Positions 8,892 to 19,100 are shown, counted from the stretch's first letter. The stretch is DNA of 64,000 nt from Microbacterium sp. (GCF_031180975.1 NZ_JAPSLI010000003.1:50424-114423); one strand, 5' to 3'. A program made the numbers and translations. The notes: a model not told the origin generated them from the letters alone.

Positions 8892-9397
8892 CACGCCCCC
8901 TCGCGCAGCTCGCGCTCGATCGCCGCGTGGATCGGCGGCTCCCTGGCGACCAGTCGCACCTCGGCGACGTCGGTGTCCGCCGCGAGAATCGTGCGCACGG
9001 CGGTCGCGATCGCGTCGTCCAGCGGCCACGCGTAGATGCCGGCGCTGATCAACGGGAACGCGATGCTGCGGGCGCCCAGCTCGTCGGCCACCTGCAGGGA
9101 GCGCCGGTAGCAGGACTCCAGCAGGCTCCTGACGCGCTCGCCGGCGGCGTGGTTCGGTCCCACGGTGTGGATCACCCACCGTGCGGGAAGGTCGCCGGCG
9201 GTGGTCCAGCCCGCGTCGCCGGTGGCGAGCCCGTCCGGGAAGCGGCGGATGCAGTCCGCGAGCACCTCGGGGCCGCCGACCCGGTGGATCGCACCGTCGA
9301 CGCCACCACCACCGCGCATCCGGCGGTTCGCGGCATTGACGACGGCGTCCACCTCCTGCGCGGTGATGTCGCCGAGAACCGCGTGCACGACAGCCAT
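8888..9397 (-). CDS. Macrodomain protein, probable O-acetyl-ADP-ribose deacetylase
   Basis: A 169-residue single macrodomain. The ADP-ribose-binding loops are clear: GDIT at the start, NAANRRMRGGGGVDGAIH (loop 1), and ISAGIYAWPLDDA (loop 2). YmdB/MacroD-type members remove ADP-ribose from proteins or deacetylate O-acetyl-ADP-ribose. ATG at 9397 directly precedes the domain. Upstream frame extension has no similarity. It shares an operon with the F420-reductase-like gene. Confidence 0.87.
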   Translation of the reverse strand: MAVVHAVLGDITAQEVDAVVNAANRRMRGGGGVDGAIHRVGGPEVLADCIRRFPDGLATGDAGWTTAGDLPARWVIHTVGPNHAAGERVRSLLESCYRRSLQVADELGARSIAFPLISAGIYAWPLDDAIATAVRTILAADTDVAEVRLVAREPPIHAAIERELREGAW

Positions 9398-9497
9398 CCC
9401 GCCATTCTGACCGCAGCACAGAAATCCCGCATCCCCCTGGCTTTCGGTGGGGAGGTGCGGGTATACCAGAGGACATCCGACCAGAAAGGAACCCCTC

Positions 9498-10095
9498 ATG
9501 CCCCACCGCATCGGATACCTCGTCGGGAGTCTCGCCAGCGACTCCATCAACCGGGTCCTGGCGAACGCGCTCGTTCACCTCGCGCCCGACAGCCTCGAGC
9601 TGCAGGATCTCGATCCGCGAACTTCCGCTGTACAACCGCGATGACGAGATGTCGCCGGTGCCGGCGGTGACGGCGTTCAAACAGGCCGTGGAGCAGTCCG
9701 ACGGGCTGCTGTTCGTGTCGCCGGAGTACAACCGGTCGATCCCCGGAGCGCTCAAGAACGCCATCGACTGGGGATCCCGCCCCTGGGGCCAGAACTCGTT
9801 CGCGCGCAAGCCCACCGGCATCATCGGAGCGTCGGTCGGCGCGATCGGCACCGCCGTCATGCAGTCGTCGATGCGCAGCGTGCTCAGCTTCCTCGACGCG
9901 CCGCAGCTGAACGCGCCCGAGGCGTACATCACGTTCAAGCCGGAGATCTACGGCGAGGACGGCTCGGTCAAGGACCCGAGCACCGAGAAGTTCCTGCGCC
10001 ACTACATGGACGAGTACGCCGCGTTCGTGGAGCGCGTGCTCTCGGCCACGCTGCCGGGCCACATGGGTGACTCCGACCCGGACACCATGCACTGA
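9498..10095 (+). pseudogene. NADPH-dependent FMN reductase, disrupted by a frameshift
   Basis: The N-terminal half begins MPHRIGYLVGSL with the flavodoxin-like phosphate loop GSLASDSINRVLA; the reading then shifts near 9606-9615 to the frame encoding RELPLYNRDDEM and the active-site region SPEYNRSIPGALKNAIDW. Together they form a ~198-residue NAD(P)H:FMN/quinone reductase (SsuE/azoreductase-like). Comparison with the usual ExxIxDLPLYN spacing suggests a two-base loss rather than a one-base gain. A good AAAGGA ribosome site precedes ATG 9498. Either a recent pseudogene or a sequencing error. Confidence 0.75.
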
Positions 10096-10099
10096 CGAC

Positions 10100-10736
10100 A
10101 TGGACCGGCCCGGCGCGCAGCAGTGGGTCCCCGAGGCCGGGGGCCTGCGCGCCCTGCGGGACGCGGCACAACGAGTGCCGCGGGTGCGAGCTGTGGCAGG
10201 ACGCCACTCAAGTGGTGTTCTCCCGCGGCTCCCGCCGGGCTCGGCTCATGCTCGTCGGCGAGCAGCCCGGCGACAAGGAGGACCTCGCCGGCGAACCCTT
10301 CGTCGGGCCCGCCGGGCGGGTGCTCGCCGACGCCATGGACCGAGCCGGCATTCCGAGGGACGACGTCTACCTCACCAACGCCGTCAAGCACTTCCGCTTC
10401 GAGCGGCGCGGCAAGCGCCGCATCCACGAGAAGCCGGGCGTGGCGCACATCGAGGCGTGCCACCCCTGGTTGGACGCCGAACTGGCGCTCGTCCGCCCGC
10501 GGGTGATCGTGGCGCTCGGCGCGACCGCCGCACGCGCCGTGCTCGGCCGCACCGTGAAGATCGGCGAGGTGCGCGACGACGTGCTGGAGTCGCCCGACCC
10601 GTCGGGTGCGCCGGTGGTCGTGACCGTGCACCCCTCGAGTCTGTTGCGGATCCCCGACGAGGCGGACCGTGCGGACGCGCTCCAGAGGTTCACCGCCGAC
10701 CTCCGCCGGGCAGGGCAGCTGGCGCACGCGCGATGA
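10100..10736 (+). pseudogene. udgX: Uracil-DNA glycosylase UdgX, disrupted by a frameshift
   Basis: The downstream frame contains the diagnostic UdgX set: CRGC (first two Fe-S cysteines), motif A GEQPGDKEDL, the UdgX-specific loop GKRRIHEKP whose His forms a covalent bond with uracil-site DNA in mycobacterial UdgX, EACHPW (third Cys) and motif B HPSSLLR. The start MDRPGAQQWVPEAGG (ATG 10100) lies in another frame; the shift falls near 10163-10170, just before NECRGC. UdgX removes uracil from DNA and stays covalently bound. As read, the protein would lose either its start or its Fe-S cysteines. A single-base error restores it. Confidence 0.85.
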
Positions 10737-10743
10737 TGGAGGC

Positions 10744-11244
10744 GTGACCACCGCACTGCTGCTGCTCGCCGACACGCACGTCCCGGCGCGTGCCCGCCGC
10801 CTTCCCGACGCCGTGCTGGATGCCGTGGATGCAGCCGACCTCGTCGTGCACGCCGGCGACTGGATCGATCTGGCCACACTCGACGTGCTCGAGGCGCGTG
10901 CGCGCCGGCTGGTGGGCGTACACGGCAACAACGACGGGACGGATCTGCGCGGCCGACTGCCGGAGGTCGCACGGCTGACGGTGGAAGGACTGCGGATGGC
11001 GGTCGTCCACGAGACCGGACCCGCCCGTGGCCGGGAACAGCGCATGGATGCCGCGTTCCCTGATACCGACGTCCTGGTGTTCGGGCATTCGCACATCCCG
11101 TGGGACTCGGTGACTCCGGCGGGGATGCGGTTGCTGAATCCGGGTTCGCCGACGGACCGGCGGCGCCAGCCCGTCTGCACGATGATGACCGTGACCGTCG
11201 ACGGGAGGCGCATCGTGCCGCGGCTGATCCCGGTCGAACGCTGA
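10744..11244 (+). CDS. YfcE-type metallophosphoesterase
   Basis: A 166-residue calcineurin-like phosphoesterase. Metal-ligand motifs are all present: LADTH, HAGDWID, VHGNND, and FGHSH followed by NPGS. YfcE/MJ0936-type enzymes hydrolyse phosphodiesters in vitro; physiological substrate unknown. GTG start at 10744 preceded by GGAGG. It follows udgX by 7 bp and is probably in the same transcript. Confidence 0.88.
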   Translation: MTTALLLLADTHVPARARRLPDAVLDAVDAADLVVHAGDWIDLATLDVLEARARRLVGVHGNNDGTDLRGRLPEVARLTVEGLRMAVVHETGPARGREQRMDAAFPDTDVLVFGHSHIPWDSVTPAGMRLLNPGSPTDRRRQPVCTMMTVTVDGRRIVPRLIPVER

Positions 11245-11280
11245 CGCCGGGCCTGGCGGGCGGATGCCGGCGGCGACGCG

Positions 11281-11538
11281 TCAGTGATCGCGGAGCATCT
11301 TGATCAGCTCGGCCTTCCGCTTGCCCGAATATCCTTCCAGACCGAGCTCCTTGGCGCGCTTGCGCAGCTCGTCGACCGTCCAGTCGTCGTAGGAGCCGGA
11401 CTCGCCTCCGCGCTTGCCCACTTTCGAGCGTCCGTCGCGGGCGGCGGCGTTCGAGATGCGGGCGGCCTTCTCCTTGGACGCGCCCTCATCGCGCAGCTTC
11501 TCGTACAGCTTCTCGTCCTTCAACTCCGGCTGCGGCAT
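11281..11538 (-). CDS. Small Rho-N/SAP-like protein (DUF7218 type)
   Basis: An 85-residue, highly charged protein. The C-terminal half (DDWTVDELRKRAKELGL...GKRKAELIKML) is a Rho-termination-factor N-terminal/SAP-like helix-extended-helix motif that usually binds nucleic acid. The N-terminal half is a Lys/Glu-rich KEKAARISNAAAR segment. Such small proteins are common in actinobacteria; function not established. AGGAGGTCACC precedes the ATG. Confidence 0.8.
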   Translation of the reverse strand: MPQPELKDEKLYEKLRDEGASKEKAARISNAAARDGRSKVGKRGGESGSYDDWTVDELRKRAKELGLEGYSGKRKAELIKMLRDH

Positions 11539-11648
11539 GGTGACCTCCTCAGGAAACCCTGGCGGCGCGCCGGGCGCGCCGCACTTCCCGCACAGTACGT
11601 CCGTTCACCGCCGACGGTGGACGGCCTTGACAGGCCGCGCCCGCCCTC

Positions 11649-12176
11649 CTATGCGCGGGGATACGTCACCGAGCCGTCCGCGCCGAACGTCGCCTCGGGC
11701 GTCGGGGTGGCCGGGACGACCCTTCCTCCCGGCATGAGGTGCAGCACCTCCTCGCCGGCTGCCAGCAGGTGGTCGGCGATGATCCGCCGGTGGCAGCGCC
11801 ACCACACGGCCTCCGCGCACATGATCGCTGTGCGTCGGCCCTTCCCGCCCTCGCGCAGCGCCGTCACGCCGGCGCGGAACTCGCCCGACAGCGCGTAGTC
11901 GGCGTAGTTATGGAAGCTGCGGTTGCGCCAGGCGCCGTTGACAGCGGGGTCGACTTCGACGGCGCGCCCGCGCAGCCCGCCCAGCTCTGCGATCCGCTCG
12001 TACTGCACCCCGGCGTCCGGCAGCTCGACCGACAGCACGGTGTCGTCGAACTGCGGATTCCTGCGCGATCCGGGCATCTTGCGCACGTCCACGAGGCGGT
12101 CCACCCCGGCATCCGTCAGCAGCGTCACGAACTCCGCCAGCGCGTGGTCCGAGTGCCCCACGGTGAGGAAGGTCAT
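11649..12176 (-). CDS. DUF488 family protein
   Basis: A 175-residue DUF488 protein. Family marks: TVGHSDHALAEF at the start, LVDVRKMPGSRRNPQF, and the late CAEAVWWRCHRRIIADHL motif with the conserved Cys-Ala-Glu and CHR. Biochemical role is unknown; genomic neighbours are often DNA-repair genes, as here. The start overlaps the stop of the upstream glycosylase gene (ATGA), so it is the last gene of a three-gene operon. Confidence 0.88.
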   Translation of the reverse strand: MTFLTVGHSDHALAEFVTLLTDAGVDRLVDVRKMPGSRRNPQFDDTVLSVELPDAGVQYERIAELGGLRGRAVEVDPAVNGAWRNRSFHNYADYALSGEFRAGVTALREGGKGRRTAIMCAEAVWWRCHRRIIADHLLAAGEEVLHLMPGGRVVPATPTPEATFGADGSVTYPRA

Positions 12177-12628
12177 GTGCTCGGTCCGCCCTCCGGCATC
12201 CGCGCCCGCTCCCAGGATTCGATGGGGCCGGGCACCACGTGGAACAGCGGATGCGGGGTCGGCACGTCGAGCCGCCACCGCTCGGCGACGTCAGGGCTGC
12301 GGACCGCGAGCCGCGCACCGAGGTGGGCCCATTCCAGGGCGAGCTGGCCCTCGGTGACCGCGAGCTCGGCGGCGGACGTCCCGGGCCGGATCACGCGCGT
12401 GCGATCGAAGCGATAACCGCGCGCGTCGGCTTCGTCGGCCAGTGCGCTCAGATACGCGCCGATCGCGGCGACGGGATCCGGCTGCGCACGGAAGCGCTCC
12501 AGCTGCGGGTGATGCCGGTAGCCCCGGGTGCGCTCGGCGAGCACGGCCTGCGCGAGCAGGCTCTCGCGCCAGCAGGCGACCAGACCGATCCGGTCGAGCT
12601 GGCCGGGGTGCAGCGACCAGATCCTCAT
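12173..12628 (-). CDS. Pyrimidine-dimer DNA glycosylase / endonuclease V-like
   Basis: A 151-residue protein with the signature start MRIWSLHPGQLDRIGLVACWRE, split by the conserved LLAQAVLxxRTRGYRHHPQLERF block of the Pyr_excise (T4 endonuclease V-like) family. T4 enzyme uses its N-terminal amine to excise cyclobutane dimers; cellular homologues are presumed to do the same. Overlaps both neighbours by 4 bp, so it is translationally coupled between the MMPL transporter and the DUF488 protein. Catalysis is inferred from the family. Confidence 0.75.
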   Translation of the reverse strand: MRIWSLHPGQLDRIGLVACWRESLLAQAVLAERTRGYRHHPQLERFRAQPDPVAAIGAYLSALADEADARGYRFDRTRVIRPGTSAAELAVTEGQLALEWAHLGARLAVRSPDVAERWRLDVPTPHPLFHVVPGPIESWERARMPEGGPST

Positions 12629-14793
12629 CGCTCGTCCCGTCGTGCCAGCGTCGACGGCCACCAGATCGCGCGTCCGATGTCGTAGGCCAGCGCCGGAACG
12701 AGCAGCGACCGCACCACGAAGGTGTCGAGCAGCACCCCGAGAGCGACGATGAACGCGATCTGCACGAGGAACAGGATCGGGATGACCGAGAGGGCGGCGA
12801 ACGTCGCCGCCAGCACCAGGCCCGCCGAGGTGATCACCCCGCCGGTGACCGCGAGTCCGCGCAGCACGCCCTCGCGGGTGCCGTGCCGCAGCGACTCCTC
12901 GCGCACCCGGGTCATCAGGAAGATGTTGTAGTCGATGCCGAGGGCGACGAGGAACACGAACCCGAACAGCGGGACGGCCGGGTCGGCACCGGGAAAGCGG
13001 AACAGCCCGTTGAAAACGAGGGCGGAGATGCCCATCGCCGACCCGAACGACAGCACGGTGGTGAGGATCAGCAGCACCGGCGCCACGACGGCGCGCAGCA
13101 GCAGCATGAGGATGACGAGGATGACGCCGAGGATGACGGGGATGATCACCGTGCGGTCATGGATCGACGCCGCGTTCGTGTCGACGGCCGTCGCGGTGAC
13201 GCCGCCGACCAGGGCGCCGGTCGGCTCGAGATCCGCGCGCAGCGCGACGACGGTGCGTTCGGCGGCCGCCGAGTCCGCGGCATCGGTCAGGGTTCCCTGC
13301 AGCAGCACCCGGCCGTCGATGACCTTCGGTTCGGGCGCCGGCGTCCCGGGCGGTCCGAACGCGGCCACGCCGTCCTCGGTCACCGGGGCGCTGCCGGACG
13401 GGGAATCGGATGCCGTCACCGCGACGGACTCCACGCCTCCCTCGGCGAGCAGCACGTCGGCGGCCTCCTGCAGGCGCGTTTCGTCGACGAGGACGTAGAC
13501 CGGGCTGCCCGAGCCGCCGGGGAAGTGCTCGCCGAGCACCGCCTGCCCGTCGCGGGCCTCCGACTCGCCGAGCACCAGCTCGGACTGCGGCACCCCGCGG
13601 GCGTCGAGCTGGACCACGCCGATGGCTGCGATCCCGAGCGCCACCGCGGTCGCGATCCACGTGACACGGTGTCGCCGGCGCACGGCGCGGGCGAGCCGTG
13701 GCCACAGCCCGGGCCCGGCGAGCGGATCCTCATCCGCGACGCGCTGCGGCTCGAACGCTGGACGACGCGGCCAGAACGCCGCCCGCCCGCACACGCCGAG
13801 CAACGCGGGCAGCAGTGTGAGCGCCGCCAGCATGGCGAACACGATGCCGATGGCGGCCACGGGACCCAGTGTGCTGTTGGATTTCAGGTCGCTCAGCAGC
13901 AGGCAGAGCAGCCCGGCGATGACCGTGCCGCCCGAAGCGAGGATCGGCTCGACCGCACCCTTCCACGCACCGCGGACGGCCGCCCACCGATCCCGGGTTC
14001 CGCGCAACTCCTCACGGAACCGGGCGACCAGCAGCAGGGAGTAGTCGGTGGCCGCGCCGATCACCAGGATGAACAGGATGCCCTGGGTCTGACCACTGAG
14101 CAGCAGGATGCCGAGCTTCGCCGCCCACCACACCACCAGCAGCGCCACGCACAGCGCGAACAGGCTGGTGCTCAGCACCACGACCGGCAGCAGCACCGAG
14201 CGGTACACGACGACCAGGATCACCAGCACCGCCAGCAGCGCGACGAGCAGCAGGATGCCGTCGATCCCGGCGAACCCGGCGACGAGGTCGGCGGTGAACC
14301 CGGCGGGCCCCGTGACGTACACGTCGACGCCGTCCGGCACCGCCGCGCGCAGATCGGAGGAGAGCCCGGCGGACACGTCGCCGACGTCGGCATCCGTGTC
14401 GACCGGCACGAAGGCCTGTGCCGCTCGGCCGTCGTCGGAGACGATCACGGGGGAGGAGCCGTCCCGCACGCCCTCGGCGTCGGTCGCGGACATCAGGGCG
14501 TCGTCGAGCCGTTCCCGCAGCGAGTCGTCGATAGCCCGGTCCGCTTCGAAGACGACGACGGCCGGAATGGCATCCGAGCCGAGGAATTCGTCGAGGGCAT
14601 GCTGCACGGTCGTGGCGGCGGCGGACTCCGGCAGGTAGGTGGTGCGATCGTTCGAGGAGACCTCGTCCACCTTGCCGAACAGGGGGCCGCCGAACGAGGC
14701 GCCGGCGAGCCACAGCAGAATGACCATGGCCGAGAGCAGCTCGCGCAGGACGCGGCGGGGCGTGCGGCGGCGGAGCTCGGCTCTCGTCGTCAT
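12625..14793 (-). CDS. MMPL-family RND transporter
   Basis: A 722-residue two-repeat MMPL protein with about 12 membrane helices. Each half has one helix, a large exported loop and five to six helices; GAATDYSLLLVARFREEL in half one and LGIDYNIFLMTRVREE in half two are the family's proton-relay Asp-Tyr motifs. Mycobacterial relatives export lipids or siderophores; other actinobacterial ones give drug tolerance. The ATG at 14793 has GGGAGG six bases ahead; a GTG two codons upstream is also possible. First gene of an operon with a dimer glycosylase and DUF488 protein, an unusual pairing. Confidence 0.92.
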   Translation of the reverse strand: MTTRAELRRRTPRRVLRELLSAMVILLWLAGASFGGPLFGKVDEVSSNDRTTYLPESAAATTVQHALDEFLGSDAIPAVVVFEADRAIDDSLRERLDDALMSATDAEGVRDGSSPVIVSDDGRAAQAFVPVDTDADVGDVSAGLSSDLRAAVPDGVDVYVTGPAGFTADLVAGFAGIDGILLLVALLAVLVILVVVYRSVLLPVVVLSTSLFALCVALLVVWWAAKLGILLLSGQTQGILFILVIGAATDYSLLLVARFREELRGTRDRWAAVRGAWKGAVEPILASGGTVIAGLLCLLLSDLKSNSTLGPVAAIGIVFAMLAALTLLPALLGVCGRAAFWPRRPAFEPQRVADEDPLAGPGLWPRLARAVRRRHRVTWIATAVALGIAAIGVVQLDARGVPQSELVLGESEARDGQAVLGEHFPGGSGSPVYVLVDETRLQEAADVLLAEGGVESVAVTASDSPSGSAPVTEDGVAAFGPPGTPAPEPKVIDGRVLLQGTLTDAADSAAAERTVVALRADLEPTGALVGGVTATAVDTNAASIHDRTVIIPVILGVILVILMLLLRAVVAPVLLILTTVLSFGSAMGISALVFNGLFRFPGADPAVPLFGFVFLVALGIDYNIFLMTRVREESLRHGTREGVLRGLAVTGGVITSAGLVLAATFAALSVIPILFLVQIAFIVALGVLLDTFVVRSLLVPALAYDIGRAIWWPSTLARRDER

Positions 14794-14896
14794 CCGCACC
14801 CTCCCGTCCGTGTCTTCGACGCTAGCACCGGCCGCACGCGCCCGCTCCGCCGCGGAACACAGAGCCGGCCGCCCGTGCGCGGCCTAGAGTGAGTCC

Positions 14897-15277
14897 ATGG
14901 AGAGAACGCTGGTCGTGGCGGCCTCCGCACCCGTTCCGCGCGGCAACCGGGTGGAGGTCACCGAGGTGCGCGCGGGCGAGACGGATGCCGGCCAGATCGT
15001 CGCCGTGCACGACCTCGACCGCGGCATCCGCTACCGCCTCCGCGAGGTTCCCCGTCAGCGGGTCGACGTGTGGCGGGCGCAGGTGCGCGAGTGCACCGTC
15101 GAGGACACCGCGGGCGGGCCGCGAACGACCCTGTCGGTCACCACCGGTGACCCGGCCGAGTCCGCCGCGGAGGCGCTGCGCGAGGCGGATGCCGCGGCGG
15201 CCGCGGCAAAGGCGGAGTCGGACCGCTGGGGCGGCGCGGACCGCCCGCCGGCGGAGGTGCCGGAACGGTTCTGGTGA
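14897..15277 (+). CDS. Hypothetical protein
   Basis: A 126-residue protein I do not recognise. The first ~85 residues alternate short beta-like segments (TLVVAASAP, RVEVTEV, RYRLREV, VDVWRAQVREC). The end is Ala/Glu-rich and helical (EAALREADAAAAAAKAES) with an EVPERFW terminus. No signal peptide or membrane segment. Codon use matches the neighbours, so it is likely a real gene. Divergent from the MMPL operon. Confidence 0.6.
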   Translation: MERTLVVAASAPVPRGNRVEVTEVRAGETDAGQIVAVHDLDRGIRYRLREVPRQRVDVWRAQVRECTVEDTAGGPRTTLSVTTGDPAESAAEALREADAAAAAAKAESDRWGGADRPPAEVPERFW

Positions 15278-15286
15278 CCGTCGCGT

Positions 15287-15300
15287 CATCCGATCGGATG
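15287..15300. promoter_or_regulatory. 14-bp perfect palindrome upstream of the lipoprotein gene
   Basis: CATCCGATCGGATG is a perfect palindrome, and a further half-site CGGATG follows 3 bp later. It lies in the 81-bp gap between the hypothetical gene and the ankyrin lipoprotein gene. It could be a regulator site or a weak terminator stem; nothing distinguishes the two. Confidence 0.35.
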
Positions 15301-15358
15301 GTCGGATGACGACCGCACGGCCGATGCCGGCCTCGCGCAGCAGGGGCAGACTCGGAGC

Positions 15359-16171
15359 ATGACATCGCGCCCGCTCGCCCTCCTCGCCGTGGTCGCCACC
15401 GCCCTCGCGCTGGTCGCCTGCGCACCGGCATCCGCCCCGCCGGCAGCGGACGAGCCGTCGGCCGGGCAGCAGGACCTGGACGCGCAGCTGCGCGACGCGG
15501 CCTGGGCCGACGACGTCGACGGTGCCGCCGAGCTCATCGCCCGCGGCGCCGACGTGAACGCCAAGGACGACACCCAGCAGTCGGCGTACCTGATCGCGAC
15601 CAGCGAGGGACACCTCGAGCTGCTGCGGCTCACGCTCGCGCACGGCGCCCGCGTGGACGACAAGGACAGCTGGAACGGCACCGGCCTCATCCGCGCCGCC
15701 GAGCGCGGACACGGGCACGTCGTCGGCGAGCTGCTGCGCGCCGGCATCGACCGGGACCACGTCAACCGGATCGGCTACCAGGCCATCCACGAGGCGGTGA
15801 TCTTCGGGGAGGACACCCCGGAGTACGCCACCACGGTCCGCGCGCTCATCGCCGGCGGCGTCGAACTGGACCGCCCGTCGGGGAACGAAGGGCGCACTCC
15901 GCTGCAGATGGCGGAGGATCGTGGGCTGGACGGGCTCCGCACCATCCTCGCCTTCGCGCGGGATGCCGAGGTGCCCGCCGATCCGGACGCGGCGCTGCGC
16001 GCCGCCGCCCGCGCGGGGGACGCGGATGCCTCGGCCGTCGCGCTGCGCGCTGGCGCGGCGATCGACGTACCCGACCCGGAGTCCGGGCGGACGCCGCTGC
16101 AGGATGCCGTCTCCGGCGGCCACGACGCGGTGGCGGACCTGCTCGTGGCGATGGGGGCGGACCGGGGCTGA
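15359..16171 (+). CDS. Ankyrin-repeat lipoprotein
   Basis: A 270-residue predicted lipoprotein: hydrophobic signal ending in LVAC (lipidated C21), then a Pro/Ala linker and about six ankyrin repeats. Typical repeat cores are GAAELIARGADVNAKDD, HLELLRLTLAHGARVD and HDAVADLLVAMGAD. Ankyrin repeats mediate protein binding, so this is probably a surface-anchored binding or scaffolding protein. No catalytic domain. Convergent with dnaE2, 17 bp apart. Confidence 0.85.
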   Translation: MTSRPLALLAVVATALALVACAPASAPPAADEPSAGQQDLDAQLRDAAWADDVDGAAELIARGADVNAKDDTQQSAYLIATSEGHLELLRLTLAHGARVDDKDSWNGTGLIRAAERGHGHVVGELLRAGIDRDHVNRIGYQAIHEAVIFGEDTPEYATTVRALIAGGVELDRPSGNEGRTPLQMAEDRGLDGLRTILAFARDAEVPADPDAALRAAARAGDADASAVALRAGAAIDVPDPESGRTPLQDAVSGGHDAVADLLVAMGADRG

Positions 16172-16188
16172 CGGCGGGCCGGGCCCTG

Positions 16189-19100
16189 TCAGCGGAAGTC
16201 CCGGGACCGGTGCGCCAGCCCGGTACGCAGGTCCTCGAACGCGTCGGCGAGCACGTTGGACACACCCTCGGGGGAGCGCTCCAGGATGCCGCGCACGATG
16301 AGCGCCGGCGAATCCCTGGCCACCCGGCGGTAGCGTGCCCACACGCCGGTGGAGCAGACCACGTTCACCAGCCCGTGCTCATCCTCCAGGTTGAGGAAGG
16401 TGACCCCGGCGGCGGTCGCCGGGCGCTGCCGGTGGGTCACGATCCCGGCGACCTCGATGCGCCGCCCCGCCTCGTGCGTGCGCAATCGGGCGGAGGTCAG
16501 CACGCCGCGCTCGTCGAGCTGCGCCCGGAAGTGCGCCATGGGGTGGTCGTCGGTGGAGATCCCGGTCGCCCACAGGTCGGCCGCCAGGCGTTCGTAGCCG
16601 GTCTGGTCGGCGAACAGCGGCGGCTGCACCGCGACGACCGTGCCGGGCAGGAAGCGGGCCCTGTCCTCGGCGGCCGCCCCCGCCATCCAGATCGCCTCCC
16701 GCCTGCTCAGGCCCAGGCACTCGAAGGCGCCGGCGGTGGCCAGCGCCTCCAGCTGCGCGGCGGTGGCGTCGGTCCTGCGGACGAGGTCGTGCAGATCCCG
16801 GAACGGCCCGTCCTGCTCCCTGGTCTCGACGATCCGCTCGGCCAGGGCCGTGCCGATGCCCCGGATGCCGGAGAACCCGAGCCGCACCGCGTACCCTCCG
16901 TCGCGGCGGTGCGCGGCCGACTCGTCGGGGGCGTCACGGTCGAACAGGCCGGGCGCCGGCTGATCGGGGCTCAGGCAGGAGTCCATCCCGGTCGGCCCGG
17001 CATCCGCGCCGATCCGCTCCAGGCCGTCGGTCGCGGCGGAGGCGTGCAGGTCGGGGCGCAGCACCCGCACCCCGTGATGGCGGGCGTCGGCGGTCAGCGA
17101 CGAGGGGGAGTAGAAGCCCATCGGCTGTGCCCGCAGCAGACCGGCCAGGAACGCGGCCGGGTAGTGCAGCTTCACCCACGAGCTGGCGTACACCAGCAGC
17201 GCGAACGACAGGGAATGCGATTCGGCGAAGCCGAAGTTCGAGAACGCCTGGATCTGCGCGTAGATGCGGTCGGCAGCCTCGCCGGTCAGCCCGTGCCGGG
17301 CCATGCCGGAGTACAGCGACTCCCGGATGCGGTCGATCCTCTCCAGTCCGCGCTTGGAGCCCATCGCCCGGCGCAGCAGGTCGGCCTCGTCGGCGGTGCA
17401 GTCGCCGAGCACCGTGGCCATCTGGATCAGCTGCTCCTGGAACACCGGCACGCCCAGGGTGCGCTCCAGGACCGGCTTCAGAGCAGGGTGAGCGTAGGTC
17501 ACCGGGTCGTGCCCGAGCTTGCGGCGCACGAACGGGTGCACCGCCCCGCCCTGGATGGGGCCGGGCCGGATCAGCGCGATCTGGATCACCAGCTCGTAGA
17601 ACGCCCGCGGCTGCAGACGCGGCAGCAGTCCCATCTGCGCGCGCGACTCGACCTGGAACACCCCGATCGAGTCCGCCCGGCAGAGCATGTCGTACACAGC
17701 CGGCTCCTCCTTCGGCAGTGACTGCAGGGTCCAGCGCTCCCCGGTGGTCTCGGCGATGAGATCGAAGCTGTGCTGCAGCGCCGACAGCATCCCGAGCCCC
17801 AGCAGGTCGAACTTCACCAGGCCCATCCAGGCGGCGTCGTCCTTGTCCCACTGGATGACCGTACGCCCAGGCATCCGCGCGTGCTCGACCGGCACCACTT
17901 CGCCCACAGGGCGGGCGGTGAGCACCATCCCGCCGGAGTGGATGCCGAGGTGCCGCGGCGCCTTGAGCAGCTCGTCGGCGTAGCGGAGCACGTCCTCGGG
18001 GATGTCGTGCCCCTCGGCGGGGGCGAGCCCCGAACTCCACCCGTCCACCTGCTTCGACCAGGCGTCCTGCTGGCCGGGGGAGTGCCCGAGCGCCCTGGCC
18101 ATGTCGCGGACGGCGTTCTTCGGCCGGTACTGGATGACGTTCGCCACCTGCGCGGCGCGCTCGCGGCCATACTGCTCGTACACCCACTGGATGATCTCCT
18201 CCCGCCGGTCGGAGTCGAAGTCCACGTCGATGTCGGGCTCCTCCTCGCGGGTGGTGGCGAGGAAGCGCTCGAACGGCAGGCGGTACAGGATCGGGTCGAC
18301 GGCGGTGATGCCGAGCAGGTAGCACACTGCGCTCGCCGCGGCGGAGCCACGACCCTGACACAGGATGCCGCGCCGCCGCGCCTCCTCGACGATGCCGTGC
18401 ACGATCAGGAAGTAGCCGGGGAAGTCCTTCTCCTCGATGACGTTCAGCTCGCGTTCGATCCGCGACCGGCCCTCATCGTCGAGGCGCGGGTACAGTCGGG
18501 GAACCGCCTCCCACACCAGGGCGCGCAGGTGGCTCATCGGAGTACGGCCCGCCGGCACGTCCGTCTGCGGCAGGGCGGGCTTGGCGCGCCGCAGCGGGAA
18601 CGCGCACTCGGCGGCGATCCGCAGCCCGTTCTCGATCGCCCCCGGATAGCGGCGGAACCGGCGGGTCATCTCGGCACCGCTGCGCAGATGGGCGCTGCCG
18701 TGCGCGGGCAGCCAGCCGTCCAGCTCGTCCATGCTGCGGGTGGCGCGCACGGCGGCGACCGCCTCGGCCAGCCGGGCACGCTCGGGCGCGGCGTAGTGCA
18801 CGTTGTTCGTGGCGACGACGGGCAGGTGCAGCCGTGCCGCGAGATCGGCGAGGGTGTCGTTGCGGCGGGTGTCGAGCGGATCGCCGTGGTCGATGAGCTC
18901 GACCGCCACCTGATCGGCGCCGAACAGGTCGACCAGGCGCCGGAGCGGGGTCTCCGCGTCGCCCTGGGCGAGGCCGCGCCGCACGCCGCCCTTGCGGCAT
19001 CCGGTGAGGATCGTCCAGTGCCCGTCCGCGCTGGCCACCAGGTCGTCGAGGTCGTACCGCGGGCGGCCCTTCTCGCCGCCGCGCAGCTGCGCGCGGGTGA

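Noticed and set aside
12442..14892. An 816-codon open frame opposite the MMPL gene
   Set aside because: Rich in His, Gln, Arg and Asp with no recognisable domain. It mirrors the codon bias of the MMPL gene, whose family motifs are clear.
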